A stretch of DNA of 64,000 nt from Flavivirga eckloniae (GTDB lineage Bacteria > Bacteroidota > Bacteroidia > Flavobacteriales > Flavobacteriaceae): positions 1,572,001 through 1,636,000 of the forward strand of contig NZ_CP025791.1 of assembly GCF_002886045.1 (NCBI RefSeq), in the 5' to 3' direction. The translations under genes were made by a program, and so were the position numbers. The notes below the pieces were generated by a model that saw nothing but the letters and a program-made list of their open reading frames with translations, was not told where the DNA came from and searched no databases. This document shows positions 1 through 7,352 of this stretch, piece after piece. How positions within the stretch are numbered: the first letter of the stretch is position 1; every line of letters starts with the position of its first letter.

Positions 1-672
1 ATTTTTGCAGACTGCGATTATAACGATATGCTAGAAACTACAGTGCGTTCCTCATTTGCCAATCAAGGTCAGATTTGCTTATGCGGAAGTCGCATTTTTG
101 TAGAAGCTCCCATTTATGAAAAATTTAAAACTGATTTTGTTGAAAAAGTAAAACAACTTAAAGTCGGGCACCCTTCAAAAGAAGACACCAATATAGGCGC
201 TTTAGTTTCTAAGCCACATTTAGAAAAAGTCATGCAATACATTAACATTGCTAAACAAGAAAACGGAACCATTCTTTACGGAGGGCATAAAATAACCATT
301 GCAGATTACGAAAATGGCTATTATTTAGAACCAACAATTATAGAAGTCCCAACCGACGAATGCAGAGTGAATCAAGAAGAAATTTTTGGTCCCGTGGTAA
401 CCATTATGCCTTTTAATACCGAAGCAGAAGTTTTACAAATAGCCAATAAAGTGAAATATGGTTTATCGGCAACATTATGGACTAATGATTTAAAACGTAC
501 CATGCGCATGAGCAATAAATTACAATCTGGAATCGTATGGGTAAACACCTGGATGTTGCGCGACTTACGAACACCTTTTGGAGGCGTAAAAGATTCAGGA
601 ATGGGTCGCGAAGGTGGTTTTGAAGCTTTAAGGTTTTTTACAGAAGCAAAAAACGTATGTATAAAGTATTAA
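1..672 (+). CDS. Aldehyde dehydrogenase, C-terminal part (probably 2-aminomuconate semialdehyde dehydrogenase)
   Basis: The frame is open from the first base, so the start lies outside the window and 223 C-terminal codons are seen. The ALDH catalytic-cysteine motif NQGQICLCGSR is present (Cys at visible residue 26), followed by the conserved IFGPVVTIMPF and PFGGVKDSGMGREGG blocks of the superfamily. ALDH enzymes oxidise aldehydes to acids with NAD(P)+. The substrate is inferred from the neighbours: 3-hydroxyanthranilate dioxygenase and ACMS decarboxylase downstream make 2-aminomuconate 6-semialdehyde, which this enzyme would oxidise. The glutamate general base and Rossmann region are upstream and cannot be checked. 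Family call is safe; substrate is inference. Confidence 0.9.
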   Translation: MFADCDYNDMLETTVRSSFANQGQICLCGSRIFVEAPIYEKFKTDFVEKVKQLKVGHPSKEDTNIGALVSKPHLEKVMQYINIAKQENGTILYGGHKITIADYENGYYLEPTIIEVPTDECRVNQEEIFGPVVTIMPFNTEAEVLQIANKVKYGLSATLWTNDLKRTMRMSNKLQSGIVWVNTWMLRDLRTPFGGVKDSGMGREGGFEALRFFTEAKNVCIKY

Positions 673-840
673 GAGGATGTCTAAAAGGTTCTTGAATTGT
701 CATTTTGAGTACTTCGGCTATGCTCAGCATAAACTAAAGTCGAAAAATCTCAACACTTAAACAAACAGGTGTTTAATTTTATGAGATTCCCTGTCTGCCG
801 GCAGTCGGGTGTTCTGAATGACACTTTTTAGTCAGCCTCC
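673..840. repeat. Intergenic repeat element, copy A
   Basis: The spacer after the aldehyde dehydrogenase holds a mosaic repeat also found elsewhere in the window. Bases 705-743 are an exact 39-nt inverted match to 25821-25859. The segment from about 688 to 838 is an imperfect inverted match to 62397-62526, sharing the 'aattgtcattttgag', 'aaacaggtgtttaatttt' and 'gttctgaatgacact' blocks. It contains a short perfect palindrome, ctgccggcag. No coding potential is seen. It resembles the REP-like intergenic elements common in Flavobacteriaceae. Confidence 0.8.
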
Positions 841-893
841 TTTTGAATTAAAACAAAAATGCCCCTGAAAAAATTCAGGATAAAACAAAATAT

Positions 894-1676
894 ATGAACT
901 TAAACATAAACAATAAGAACGCCCTAGTATGCGGAAGCACCCAAGGCATAGGCAAGGCAACAGCTATAGCATTAGCTCAGGAAGGTGTAAACGTAACTTT
1001 AGTAGCTAGAAACAGAGAAAAACTTAAAGCCGTTTTAAGCGAATTACCCGAGCACAGAAACCACAGCTTTATTGTAGCAGATTTTTCAGATCCTAGAGAT
1101 TTACAAGAGAAGGTTATCAAATTTATAAATCAAAATCACGGATTTCATATCCTCATTAATAATACCGGAGGTCCAAGGAGCGGTAATATTTTGACTGCAA
1201 GTTTAGATGAATTTGAAAACGCTTTTGTACAACATCTTAAATGCAATCATGTATTGGCTCAAGCAACTATCCCGTTTATGAAAGAAGAAGGTTTCGGGAG
1301 AATTGTAAACATTATTTCCACTTCGGTTAAAGAACCTATTCCCGGTCTTGGCGTTAGCAATACCATTAGAGGCGCCGTTGGTAATTGGAGCAAAACCTTA
1401 TCGGAAGAAGTAGCCCCATTTGGCATTACGGTTAACAATGTTCTTCCTGGGTTTACAGAAACGGAACGCTTATCGGAAATCATTAAAATTAAGGCGAAAA
1501 ATGAAGATACTACTGTTGAGGAAATGACTAAAACTATGAAGGGGCACACACCAGTCAAACGTTTTGCCAAACCCGAAGAAACTGCTAATGTCGTTACTTT
1601 TTTAGCAAGTGAGGTTGCTGGTTATGTTAATGGAATTAACCTGCCTGTTGATGGCGGACGAACAAAAAGTTTGTAA
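894..1676 (+). CDS. SDR-family protein with an incomplete catalytic tetrad, in the kynurenine operon
   Basis: A 260-residue Rossmann-fold protein of the short-chain dehydrogenase/reductase family. Visible are the nucleotide-binding GSTQGIG at 14-20, NNTGG at 89-93, and the C-terminal LPVDGG. The catalytic serine position is kept (S142), but where classical SDRs have YxxxK this protein has S155 and R159 (VSNTIRGAV). It therefore belongs with the FabG-like SDRs that lack the canonical tetrad. It sits between the aldehyde dehydrogenase and 3-hydroxyanthranilate dioxygenase genes, suggesting a role in tryptophan/kynurenine breakdown. The reaction is unknown, and it may bind a ligand or use other chemistry. 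Confidence 0.85.
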   Translation: MNLNINNKNALVCGSTQGIGKATAIALAQEGVNVTLVARNREKLKAVLSELPEHRNHSFIVADFSDPRDLQEKVIKFINQNHGFHILINNTGGPRSGNILTASLDEFENAFVQHLKCNHVLAQATIPFMKEEGFGRIVNIISTSVKEPIPGLGVSNTIRGAVGNWSKTLSEEVAPFGITVNNVLPGFTETERLSEIIKIKAKNEDTTVEEMTKTMKGHTPVKRFAKPEETANVVTFLASEVAGYVNGINLPVDGGRTKSL

Positions 1677-1806
1677 AAGTACCACCAACTCTTCGTGAGG
1701 AAAAATTATACAAATGCATTATCTTTATATAAAATACTATGTTTAACAAAAACTCAAATACCCGATTTGAGTTTCTCCCCTTAGGGGAGATTAAAAGGGG
1801 CTTTCT

Positions 1807-2331
1807 ATGGGCAAATTAGTTTCTCCTTTAAATTTTAAGGCTTGGATTGAAGAAAACAGACATCTTTTAAAACCACCAGTTGGTAATAAATGTGTTTGGA
1901 AAGATGGCGATTTTATTGTTATGGTAGTTGGCGGCCCTAATAATAGGAAAGATTATCATTATAATGAAACCCCAGAATTCTTCTATCAAGTAGAAGGCGA
2001 TATGGTTTTAAAAATCATGGACGGCAATAAACCAAAAGATGTTCATATTAAAGAAGGTGATATTTATTTATTACCCCCTAAAGTACCGCACTCACCGCAA
2101 CGTGTAGCCAATACAGTTGGATTGGTTATTGAGTATCCGCGTTCTAAAAAAATGAAAGACGCTTTAGAGTGGTACTGCGAGAACTGTAATAATTTATTAT
2201 ATAGAAAAAAATTCAAACTCGACAATATAGAAACCGATATGCCAAAGATTTTTGACAAGTACTACTCCAGTGAAGAAAAATGTACTTGTAAAAAATGTGG
2301 TGTAAAAATGGAAGCTCCTAATAAAGTTTAA
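1807..2331 (+). CDS. nbaC: 3-hydroxyanthranilate 3,4-dioxygenase
   Basis: A 174-residue cupin that opens the ring of 3-hydroxyanthranilate to 2-amino-3-carboxymuconate semialdehyde with O2 and Fe(II). The residues fit the bacterial enzyme very closely: iron ligands H51, E57 and H95, substrate-binding R47 and R99, and a C-terminal rubredoxin-like metal site with C124/C127 and C161/C164. These positions match, or nearly match, those I recall for the Cupriavidus metallidurans enzyme. It starts with ATG and is followed 8 nt later by the ACMS decarboxylase gene, so the two are very likely co-transcribed. The full length and all key residues make this one of the surest calls here. Confidence 0.96.
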   Translation: MGKLVSPLNFKAWIEENRHLLKPPVGNKCVWKDGDFIVMVVGGPNNRKDYHYNETPEFFYQVEGDMVLKIMDGNKPKDVHIKEGDIYLLPPKVPHSPQRVANTVGLVIEYPRSKKMKDALEWYCENCNNLLYRKKFKLDNIETDMPKIFDKYYSSEEKCTCKKCGVKMEAPNKV

Positions 2332-2339
2332 ACAAAAAT

Positions 2340-3425
2340 ATGGCACGTAAACTCCGCATAAATGGACATTCACATTTACTTCCTTATCCTGAGGAAATAC
2401 CACAATTCATGAAAGAAAAGGAAATTTTCTGGGTAGATGACGAGCGTAAATATATGCTTCAAAAAGGCTGGAGAAGACCAGTAACCGATTCTAGTTTCTT
2501 CTTGCATGAAAAACTGGAATGGATGGCACGTAACAAACTCGATCATGCTGTGGTTCTAAACTTATCGCAGCTTTATGGTAACGGATTGCGTTTAGAGGAA
2601 ATGAAAAAAGCGCTTCGGTTTCAAAATGATTTTAATGCAAAAATACAGCGCGATCATCCCGAAAAGTTCACTTGTGGCTTTGTAGTACATCCAGGTTTTA
2701 TACACGGTGCCTTATATGAAATTGAACGTTGTGTTGAAGAACTTAATATGAAAGTATTGTGTTTACCAACACACTTTATGGATTCTATAGGACAATGGCG
2801 TTCGGTTTTCGATAAAGAAAATGATGCCATCTTCGAATTGGCCAATAAGTATAAGTTAGCTATCGAAATTCATCCTTACGATGGTGATAAAATGATAAAT
2901 TTAGAAAACTCTGCCTGGCGATTTCATTTAATATGGATGCTGGCACAGTGTGGCGATGCTTATCACTTCTACACCTTAAATGGTATGCAAGAGCGTTTTC
3001 CCAATATAAGAACTTGCTTTGCCCATGGTGGACAATTAGCTCAAATGAATTTAGGAAGACGGATTCAAGGTTTTGATGGCAGACCTGATTTGTTTGAAGG
3101 AAAACACCACCCAAGAAAAGCTGTCGGACACCCAAATATTTACTTCGACACCTTGGTACATGATACCGATTCGTTAAAACTCATGATAGAGCGCCAAGGC
3201 AGCAATCAAGTTATTATGGGGCTAGACGACCCCTACCCTTTAGGTGAAATGGAAAGCGATGCACAATCGTCTTATCCCGGAAAACTATTAGATTTAGCTC
3301 TGGAAAAGCAAGTAATCAACGAAAAGCAATATGACGATATATGGGAAGACAATGTACTGCGGTGGCTATTTGGTGACGACGACGATGCTAAACAAAAATT
3401 AGTACAGCGAATTTTAGCTAATTAA
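2340..3425 (+). CDS. nbaD: 2-amino-3-carboxymuconate-6-semialdehyde decarboxylase (ACMSD), amidohydrolase superfamily
   Basis: A 361-residue metal-dependent decarboxylase acting on the product of the preceding dioxygenase and steering carbon away from quinolinate/NAD synthesis. The amidohydrolase metal site is visible: HxH at H10/H12 in NGHSHLLP, a later histidine in EIHPYDG, a conserved FAHGGQ block, and the aspartate of GLDDPYPLGE near residue 296. Length matches bacterial ACMSD (about 330-360). The position directly behind the dioxygenase gene confirms the pathway. It appears to be the last gene of the kynurenine operon here, since the next stretch is a pseudogene remnant. Confidence 0.95.
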   Translation: MARKLRINGHSHLLPYPEEIPQFMKEKEIFWVDDERKYMLQKGWRRPVTDSSFFLHEKLEWMARNKLDHAVVLNLSQLYGNGLRLEEMKKALRFQNDFNAKIQRDHPEKFTCGFVVHPGFIHGALYEIERCVEELNMKVLCLPTHFMDSIGQWRSVFDKENDAIFELANKYKLAIEIHPYDGDKMINLENSAWRFHLIWMLAQCGDAYHFYTLNGMQERFPNIRTCFAHGGQLAQMNLGRRIQGFDGRPDLFEGKHHPRKAVGHPNIYFDTLVHDTDSLKLMIERQGSNQVIMGLDDPYPLGEMESDAQSSYPGKLLDLALEKQVINEKQYDDIWEDNVLRWLFGDDDDAKQKLVQRILAN

Positions 3426-3430
3426 GATAG

Positions 3431-3553
3431 TTCAGCTATCCCCAAAAAATAGGTGTCTTTTATTATGGGGTTGGTTTTATTAGTGTGATTGTTGGTATAT
3501 TTGCAATACTAACTTCGCCAGTTATTAAGAATATGATGTCTGGTGTTCATTAA
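3431..3553 (+). pseudogene. C-terminal remnant of a membrane transporter, possibly POT-family peptide transporter
   Basis: A frame open from 3431 to the stop at 3551-3553 has no start codon near its beginning. It encodes a hydrophobic helix, GVGFISVIVGIFAILTSP, followed by the polar tail VIKNMMSGVH. This resembles the last helix and tail of proton-dependent oligopeptide transporters, which often end in a short basic stretch plus 'MHGV'. No upstream part of a transporter exists, because the ACMSD gene ends six bases earlier. It reads as a leftover of a gene removed by rearrangement. The family guess rests on about 40 residues and could be wrong. Confidence 0.45.
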
Positions 3554-3562
3554 TAACGATCC

Positions 3563-4204
3563 ATGCATTTTATACCTGAAGAATTAGATGATTATGTTGT
3601 AAAGCATTCTGAGGACGAACCAGAACTTTTACAACAGCTTAATAGAGAAACGTATCAAAAGATATTACAGCCAAGAATGCTTAGCGGTCATTATCAAGGG
3701 CGTGTGTTAAGCATGATCTCTAAACTCGTTAATCCTAAAAACATTTTGGAAATAGGGACTTACACAGGGTATTCTGCTTTGTGCTTGGCCGAAGGCATAC
3801 AAGCTTCTGGAGCATTGCACACCATAGATATTAATGAAGAACTGGCAGATTTTCAACGAAAGTATTTCGATAAATCGGGTTATGGAAGTCAAATTTTTCA
3901 GCATATTGGGGATGCTCAAGAGATTATTCCTGAACTGGATAAAATGTTTGATTTAGTATTTATTGATGCAGATAAGGAAAACTACCCTAACTACTTCAAT
4001 ATTGTTATTGATAAATTAAATCCCGGAGGTATTATTTTATCAGACAATGTGCTTTGGAGTGGTAAAATTCTTGAAGATTTAAAGCCTGATGATTTTTCTA
4101 CAAAAGCGCTAATAGAATACAATTTACTCTTAAAAAATGATGATCGGGTAGAAACTGTTGTTCTACCTATCAGGGACGGGTTAACAATTAGCAGAAAAGT
4201 TTAA
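3563..4204 (+). CDS. Class I SAM-dependent O-methyltransferase (caffeoyl-CoA OMT type)
   Basis: A 213-residue methyltransferase of the Methyltransf_3 / catechol-caffeoyl-CoA OMT family. Motif I is ILEIGTYTGYSALCLAE (about 61-77). The acidic residue binding the ribose lies in ALHTIDINEE. The DLVFIDADKENYPNYF block carries the metal-binding aspartate typical of these Mg2+-dependent enzymes, followed by LSDNVLWSGK. Length is normal. The natural substrate in Bacteroidota is generally unknown; a catechol-like acceptor is the usual assumption. It stands alone, 9 nt after the transporter remnant and opposite in direction to the histidine kinase downstream. Confidence 0.9.
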   Translation: MHFIPEELDDYVVKHSEDEPELLQQLNRETYQKILQPRMLSGHYQGRVLSMISKLVNPKNILEIGTYTGYSALCLAEGIQASGALHTIDINEELADFQRKYFDKSGYGSQIFQHIGDAQEIIPELDKMFDLVFIDADKENYPNYFNIVIDKLNPGGIILSDNVLWSGKILEDLKPDDFSTKALIEYNLLLKNDDRVETVVLPIRDGLTISRKV

Positions 4205-4558
4205 ACTAGACTTTATTATATACCTACCGTTAAAATATTTCTGGACCTCATAAACGCAGTCAATATTAACTATAAAACCTCTGTATTCTTTAAAGATAAA
4301 CGGTAAAGATCTATCAATACAAGTAAACCTTGTAATTTCACACCTATTAATACCTTACCATGTTCTTTAACAATGTTATAGAAAATTATTCTAATATTAT
4401 ATTTTTATCTAATACTAAACTTTAGAATAGGTAACCATCTAAAACAAAAAACCCAATTATCTATTCTAAAAAGAAATGATAATCGGGCAACCCCCCGGTT
4501 TTTACCCATCAAGAAGATGGGCTATTTATATTACTTAAAAAGGTTAAATAATAATCTA
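4205..4558. other. Intergenic region between convergent genes
   Basis: 354 bases with no credible gene. It is AT-rich apart from a short C-rich block at about 4485-4500. That block and the hairpin at 4505-4521 are the only notable structure. The region separates the O-methyltransferase (plus) from the hybrid kinase (minus). Confidence 0.6.
4500..4521 (-). terminator. Probable terminator of the hybrid kinase gene
   Basis: A perfect 6-bp hairpin (cccatc / gatggg, loop aagaa) at 4505-4521. On the minus strand it is followed by a short 'taaaaa' run. It lies about 40 nt past the stop codon of the kinase. The tail is weak, so termination is plausible but not certain. Confidence 0.4.
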
Positions 4559-6853
4559 CTAACCTACTAATTGCATATTATTTCCAGATCTGTTTTCTTC
4601 AGACAGTTTTAACTTGCACGATTGAATATTGGTTTCGATAATCTGGTAGAACTCGTATGTGTCAAAAGGTTTATAGATAATATCATTAAAACCTGTACCA
4701 TCATCATTACAATCCTTTTTCATACTATCAACATCAGATGCTGTCAAAGCAATTATTGGGATATGCACATCAAACTCCCTAATCTGTTTGGTTGCATCCC
4801 TACCGTTCATAACCGGCATATTAATATCCATTAAAATAAGATCATACTTATTTTTTCTAGCTAAGTTTAAAGCTTCTAAACCATTACTTGCCACTTCATA
4901 TTCGTAGTTGGCCTTTTTCAATAGGTTTTGTGTAACAATTTGGTTTATCTTATTATCTTCTACTATAAGTATCTTAAACTTTTTATTTAAAGACTTTAAT
5001 TGTCGCTTACCTTTCGATTTTAACTCATTTTTATCAGCAGCATCAATTTCAAAAGTAATATCAAAACTAAACATCGTACCAACGCCTACTTCGCTTTTAA
5101 GTTCAATTTTACTTTTAAACAGTTCTACTAAATTCTTGGTAATAGAAAGCCCTAAACCAGTACCTTGGTAATTGATGTTATTATTTTCGTCTAATTGTGA
5201 AAAATTATCAAAAACAGTATCGAATTTATGCTCTGGAATACCGCAACCATTATCTTCGATTTCAAAACGCACAATAACCTCTTCCCTATTTCTATTTAGC
5301 ATGATTACGCGAAGATTAATACATCCGCTTTCTGTAAATTTTATACTGTTTCCTATTAGATTAATTAAAATTTGAGATAATCTAACATTATCACATTTTA
5401 TATATTCTGGAAGTCCTTTGTCTATTAAGACATTAATTTTATTATTGGTTTCTTTTAACCTAAAGTCGAAAGAATCAACAATGTTCTTTACTAATCCTTT
5501 TAGGTTTACCGATGTATTTTTTAATTCGATTTTATGCGACTCTATTTTACTTACTTGTAAAATATCATTAATAAGACTCAATAAATAATCTCCCGAATAT
5601 TTTAGCGAATTAATAAGCTTAACGTCACTTTCTACTAAATTGGTGTTTTCCAGAAGTAAAGATGTTATTCCAACAACACCATAAAGTGGCGTTCTTAACT
5701 CGTGTGTTACATTAGATATGAACTTCGATTTTAACTCTGATGATTTTACAGCTTCGTTACGTGCTATTTCTAATTGCTCGTTCTGAACTTTTAAGATATT
5801 AGTAAGCCTTCTTTTAGACACATAACTTTTGTAAACCGTAATTAACGATATAAGAAATAGCACCAATGCAACCGTAATAATAATGTTTAGGTTTTTTACT
5901 TTATTGGTAATTTCTACTTGTTGAATACGCTCTGTATTTGCTATTTGAGCATCCTTTTTGTAATCTTCAATAAGAATTTTTGATCCAGAAATAGACTTTC
6001 GTTCAGATTGCGCCTTATTTGTATACTTAAACATATAATCGTTATACTTTAATAACGCATCGTATGCCTGTTTATCTAAACCTTGCTTATCTGATGACCA
6101 AGCTAGTTTTTCATATACATTAAGTAAAAGTAAATTATGTAGTTGCTTATTACCAGTTACGCTTTTATCTAAAAACACCAATGCTTCATTTAATTTTTTA
6201 TTAGCATTGCTATACAATTCCTTATTTATAAAGTATAATCCTTGAGTATATTTTAAACTTCCATAATCTTTCGCGCCTGCCTTGAATTCATTCAGGCTTT
6301 CCTCTGCTCTTAAAAGGTATATCAGTGCTTTTTCCGTTAGATTATTCTCTAAATACACCTGGCACAAGTTAATTTGAATATCAAATAGAACTTGTTTTTG
6401 TTTTTCAATGTTATTATGATCCTTAACATTACCATTTGAGGCATATTTTAAAGCATTCTCATAATAATAATGCGCTTGACTAAATGATTTTTTTTCTTTA
6501 AACAGCTTTCCCAAATTTAAACATGAGTTTGCTATAAGGTAATTATCATCTATTTCCAATGAAGATTTAAGCGAAGTTACAAATCTATTCTCTGCAGCGT
6601 CGAACTCTTCTATAGAACTATAAATTAAACCTTGAATAAAATTAGCTAACGCGTTACCATATACATCATTAATGGTATTCGACATTTTTTTAGACTGATC
6701 AATAGAAGACAGCGCATCAACAATCTGATTACTATTGTAAAATCTTAAAGCTCTTGAGTTTAAACTATCTATTTGAAAGATTGTGTGCCGATCATCTTGA
6801 GAAAACGACAACATAGTAGCACTCATAAAACACACAAGTAGGATTGCTTTCAT
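4559..6853 (-). CDS. Hybrid sensor histidine kinase/response regulator with N-terminal TPRs
   Basis: A 764-residue membrane sensor. Order: signal peptide (1-18), periplasmic TPR-like helical repeats (about 25-300), one transmembrane helix (about 318-343, NLNIIITVALVLFLISLITV), a short coiled coil, HisKA with the phosphorylated His in SNVTHELRTPLYG (about 380), HATPase_c with NxxxN (LINLIGNSIKFTESG), DNGCGIP and GTGLGLSI boxes, and a C-terminal REC domain with the phospho-acceptor Asp in DLILMDINMP (about 673). It probably senses an envelope signal and passes phosphate to an external regulator. No cognate regulator is adjacent. All key motifs are intact. Confidence 0.95.
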   Translation of the reverse strand: MKAILLVCFMSATMLSFSQDDRHTIFQIDSLNSRALRFYNSNQIVDALSSIDQSKKMSNTINDVYGNALANFIQGLIYSSIEEFDAAENRFVTSLKSSLEIDDNYLIANSCLNLGKLFKEKKSFSQAHYYYENALKYASNGNVKDHNNIEKQKQVLFDIQINLCQVYLENNLTEKALIYLLRAEESLNEFKAGAKDYGSLKYTQGLYFINKELYSNANKKLNEALVFLDKSVTGNKQLHNLLLLNVYEKLAWSSDKQGLDKQAYDALLKYNDYMFKYTNKAQSERKSISGSKILIEDYKKDAQIANTERIQQVEITNKVKNLNIIITVALVLFLISLITVYKSYVSKRRLTNILKVQNEQLEIARNEAVKSSELKSKFISNVTHELRTPLYGVVGITSLLLENTNLVESDVKLINSLKYSGDYLLSLINDILQVSKIESHKIELKNTSVNLKGLVKNIVDSFDFRLKETNNKINVLIDKGLPEYIKCDNVRLSQILINLIGNSIKFTESGCINLRVIMLNRNREEVIVRFEIEDNGCGIPEHKFDTVFDNFSQLDENNNINYQGTGLGLSITKNLVELFKSKIELKSEVGVGTMFSFDITFEIDAADKNELKSKGKRQLKSLNKKFKILIVEDNKINQIVTQNLLKKANYEYEVASNGLEALNLARKNKYDLILMDINMPVMNGRDATKQIREFDVHIPIIALTASDVDSMKKDCNDDGTGFNDIIYKPFDTYEFYQIIETNIQSCKLKLSEENRSGNNMQLVG

Positions 6854-6962
6854 TTTTGGTTAGTATTTTTAGATTAGATTTGGATTCGCAATATATTTAT
6901 AATCAAAACCATAAAGTAAAAATACTCGTTGAAAACTAAATTAAACCGACAACATGCATCTT

Positions 6963-6985
6963 CAGGGGGTAAAACCTACAGGGGT
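6963..6985 (-). promoter_or_regulatory. Candidate regulator-binding direct repeat upstream of the hybrid kinase
   Basis: On the minus strand, about 110-130 nt before the kinase start, there are two similar C-rich words, ACCCCTG and ACCCCCTG, about 9 nt apart. Their base composition stands out against AT-rich surroundings. The spacing is compatible with two half-sites on one DNA face. The assignment is inference only; no known matrix was matched. Confidence 0.3.
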
Positions 6986-6986
6986 G

Positions 6987-7274
6987 TTAGAATTTACGTT
7001 TTACCGATCCCGTAAAATCCTCCAAATCATCTTTAACCTTGTTAAGTTCGTTCTTAACATCGTCTGTGATACTTGTGTCGATGCCGTTGTTTTCTGCAGT
7101 TTTAGTGATCTCATGCTTAATATCGTTAGTAGCATCTTTAAGAGTTCGCATGCCTTTACCTAAACCACGAGCTATTTCTGGTAACTTATCTGCACCAAAA
7201 ACCATGATGACAATAAATAGTATAAAAGCTATTTCTGCACCACTAATAAATAAAAATGTAGCTTGTTGTATCAC
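6987..7274 (-). CDS. tatA: Sec-independent (Tat) translocase component TatA/TatB family
   Basis: A 95-residue protein with the typical TatA/B plan: a short N-terminal membrane helix (ISGAEIAFILFIVIMVFGADKLP, given here only as a span), the FG hinge, an amphipathic helix (PEIARGLGKGMRTL) and a charged cytosolic tail. TatA/B proteins form the twin-arginine export pore. Flavobacterial members of this length are usually annotated TatA/B and cannot be separated reliably by sequence. The start codon is GTG at 7274; no upstream ATG fits. A TATATTTG box ends only 4 nt before this GTG, so the transcript may be leaderless. Confidence 0.88.
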   Translation of the reverse strand: MIQQATFLFISGAEIAFILFIVIMVFGADKLPEIARGLGKGMRTLKDATNDIKHEITKTAENNGIDTSITDDVKNELNKVKDDLEDFTGSVKRKF

Positions 7275-7278
7275 AACG

Positions 7279-7286
7279 CAAATATA
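7279..7286 (-). promoter_or_regulatory. -7 promoter box (TATATTTG) for the tatA-like gene
   Basis: A perfect match, on the minus strand, to the Bacteroidota -7 consensus TAnnTTTG. Only four bases (cgtt) separate it from the GTG start codon. No clear -33 TTG is visible upstream. Confidence 0.5.
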
Positions 7287-7307
7287 GTGAGTTGTTTTGT
7301 TAGAATA

Positions 7308-7337
7308 AAAAAAGCCGATCTTAAAATCGGCTTTTTA
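7308..7337 (-). terminator. Intrinsic terminator after the M1 peptidase gene
   Basis: Perfect 9-bp hairpin (aaagccgat / atcggcttt) flanked by A and T runs. It lies 16 nt after the M1 peptidase stop codon and before the tatA-like promoter, insulating the two. Confidence 0.85.
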
Positions 7338-7352
7338 ACTTAAAATATTTTT

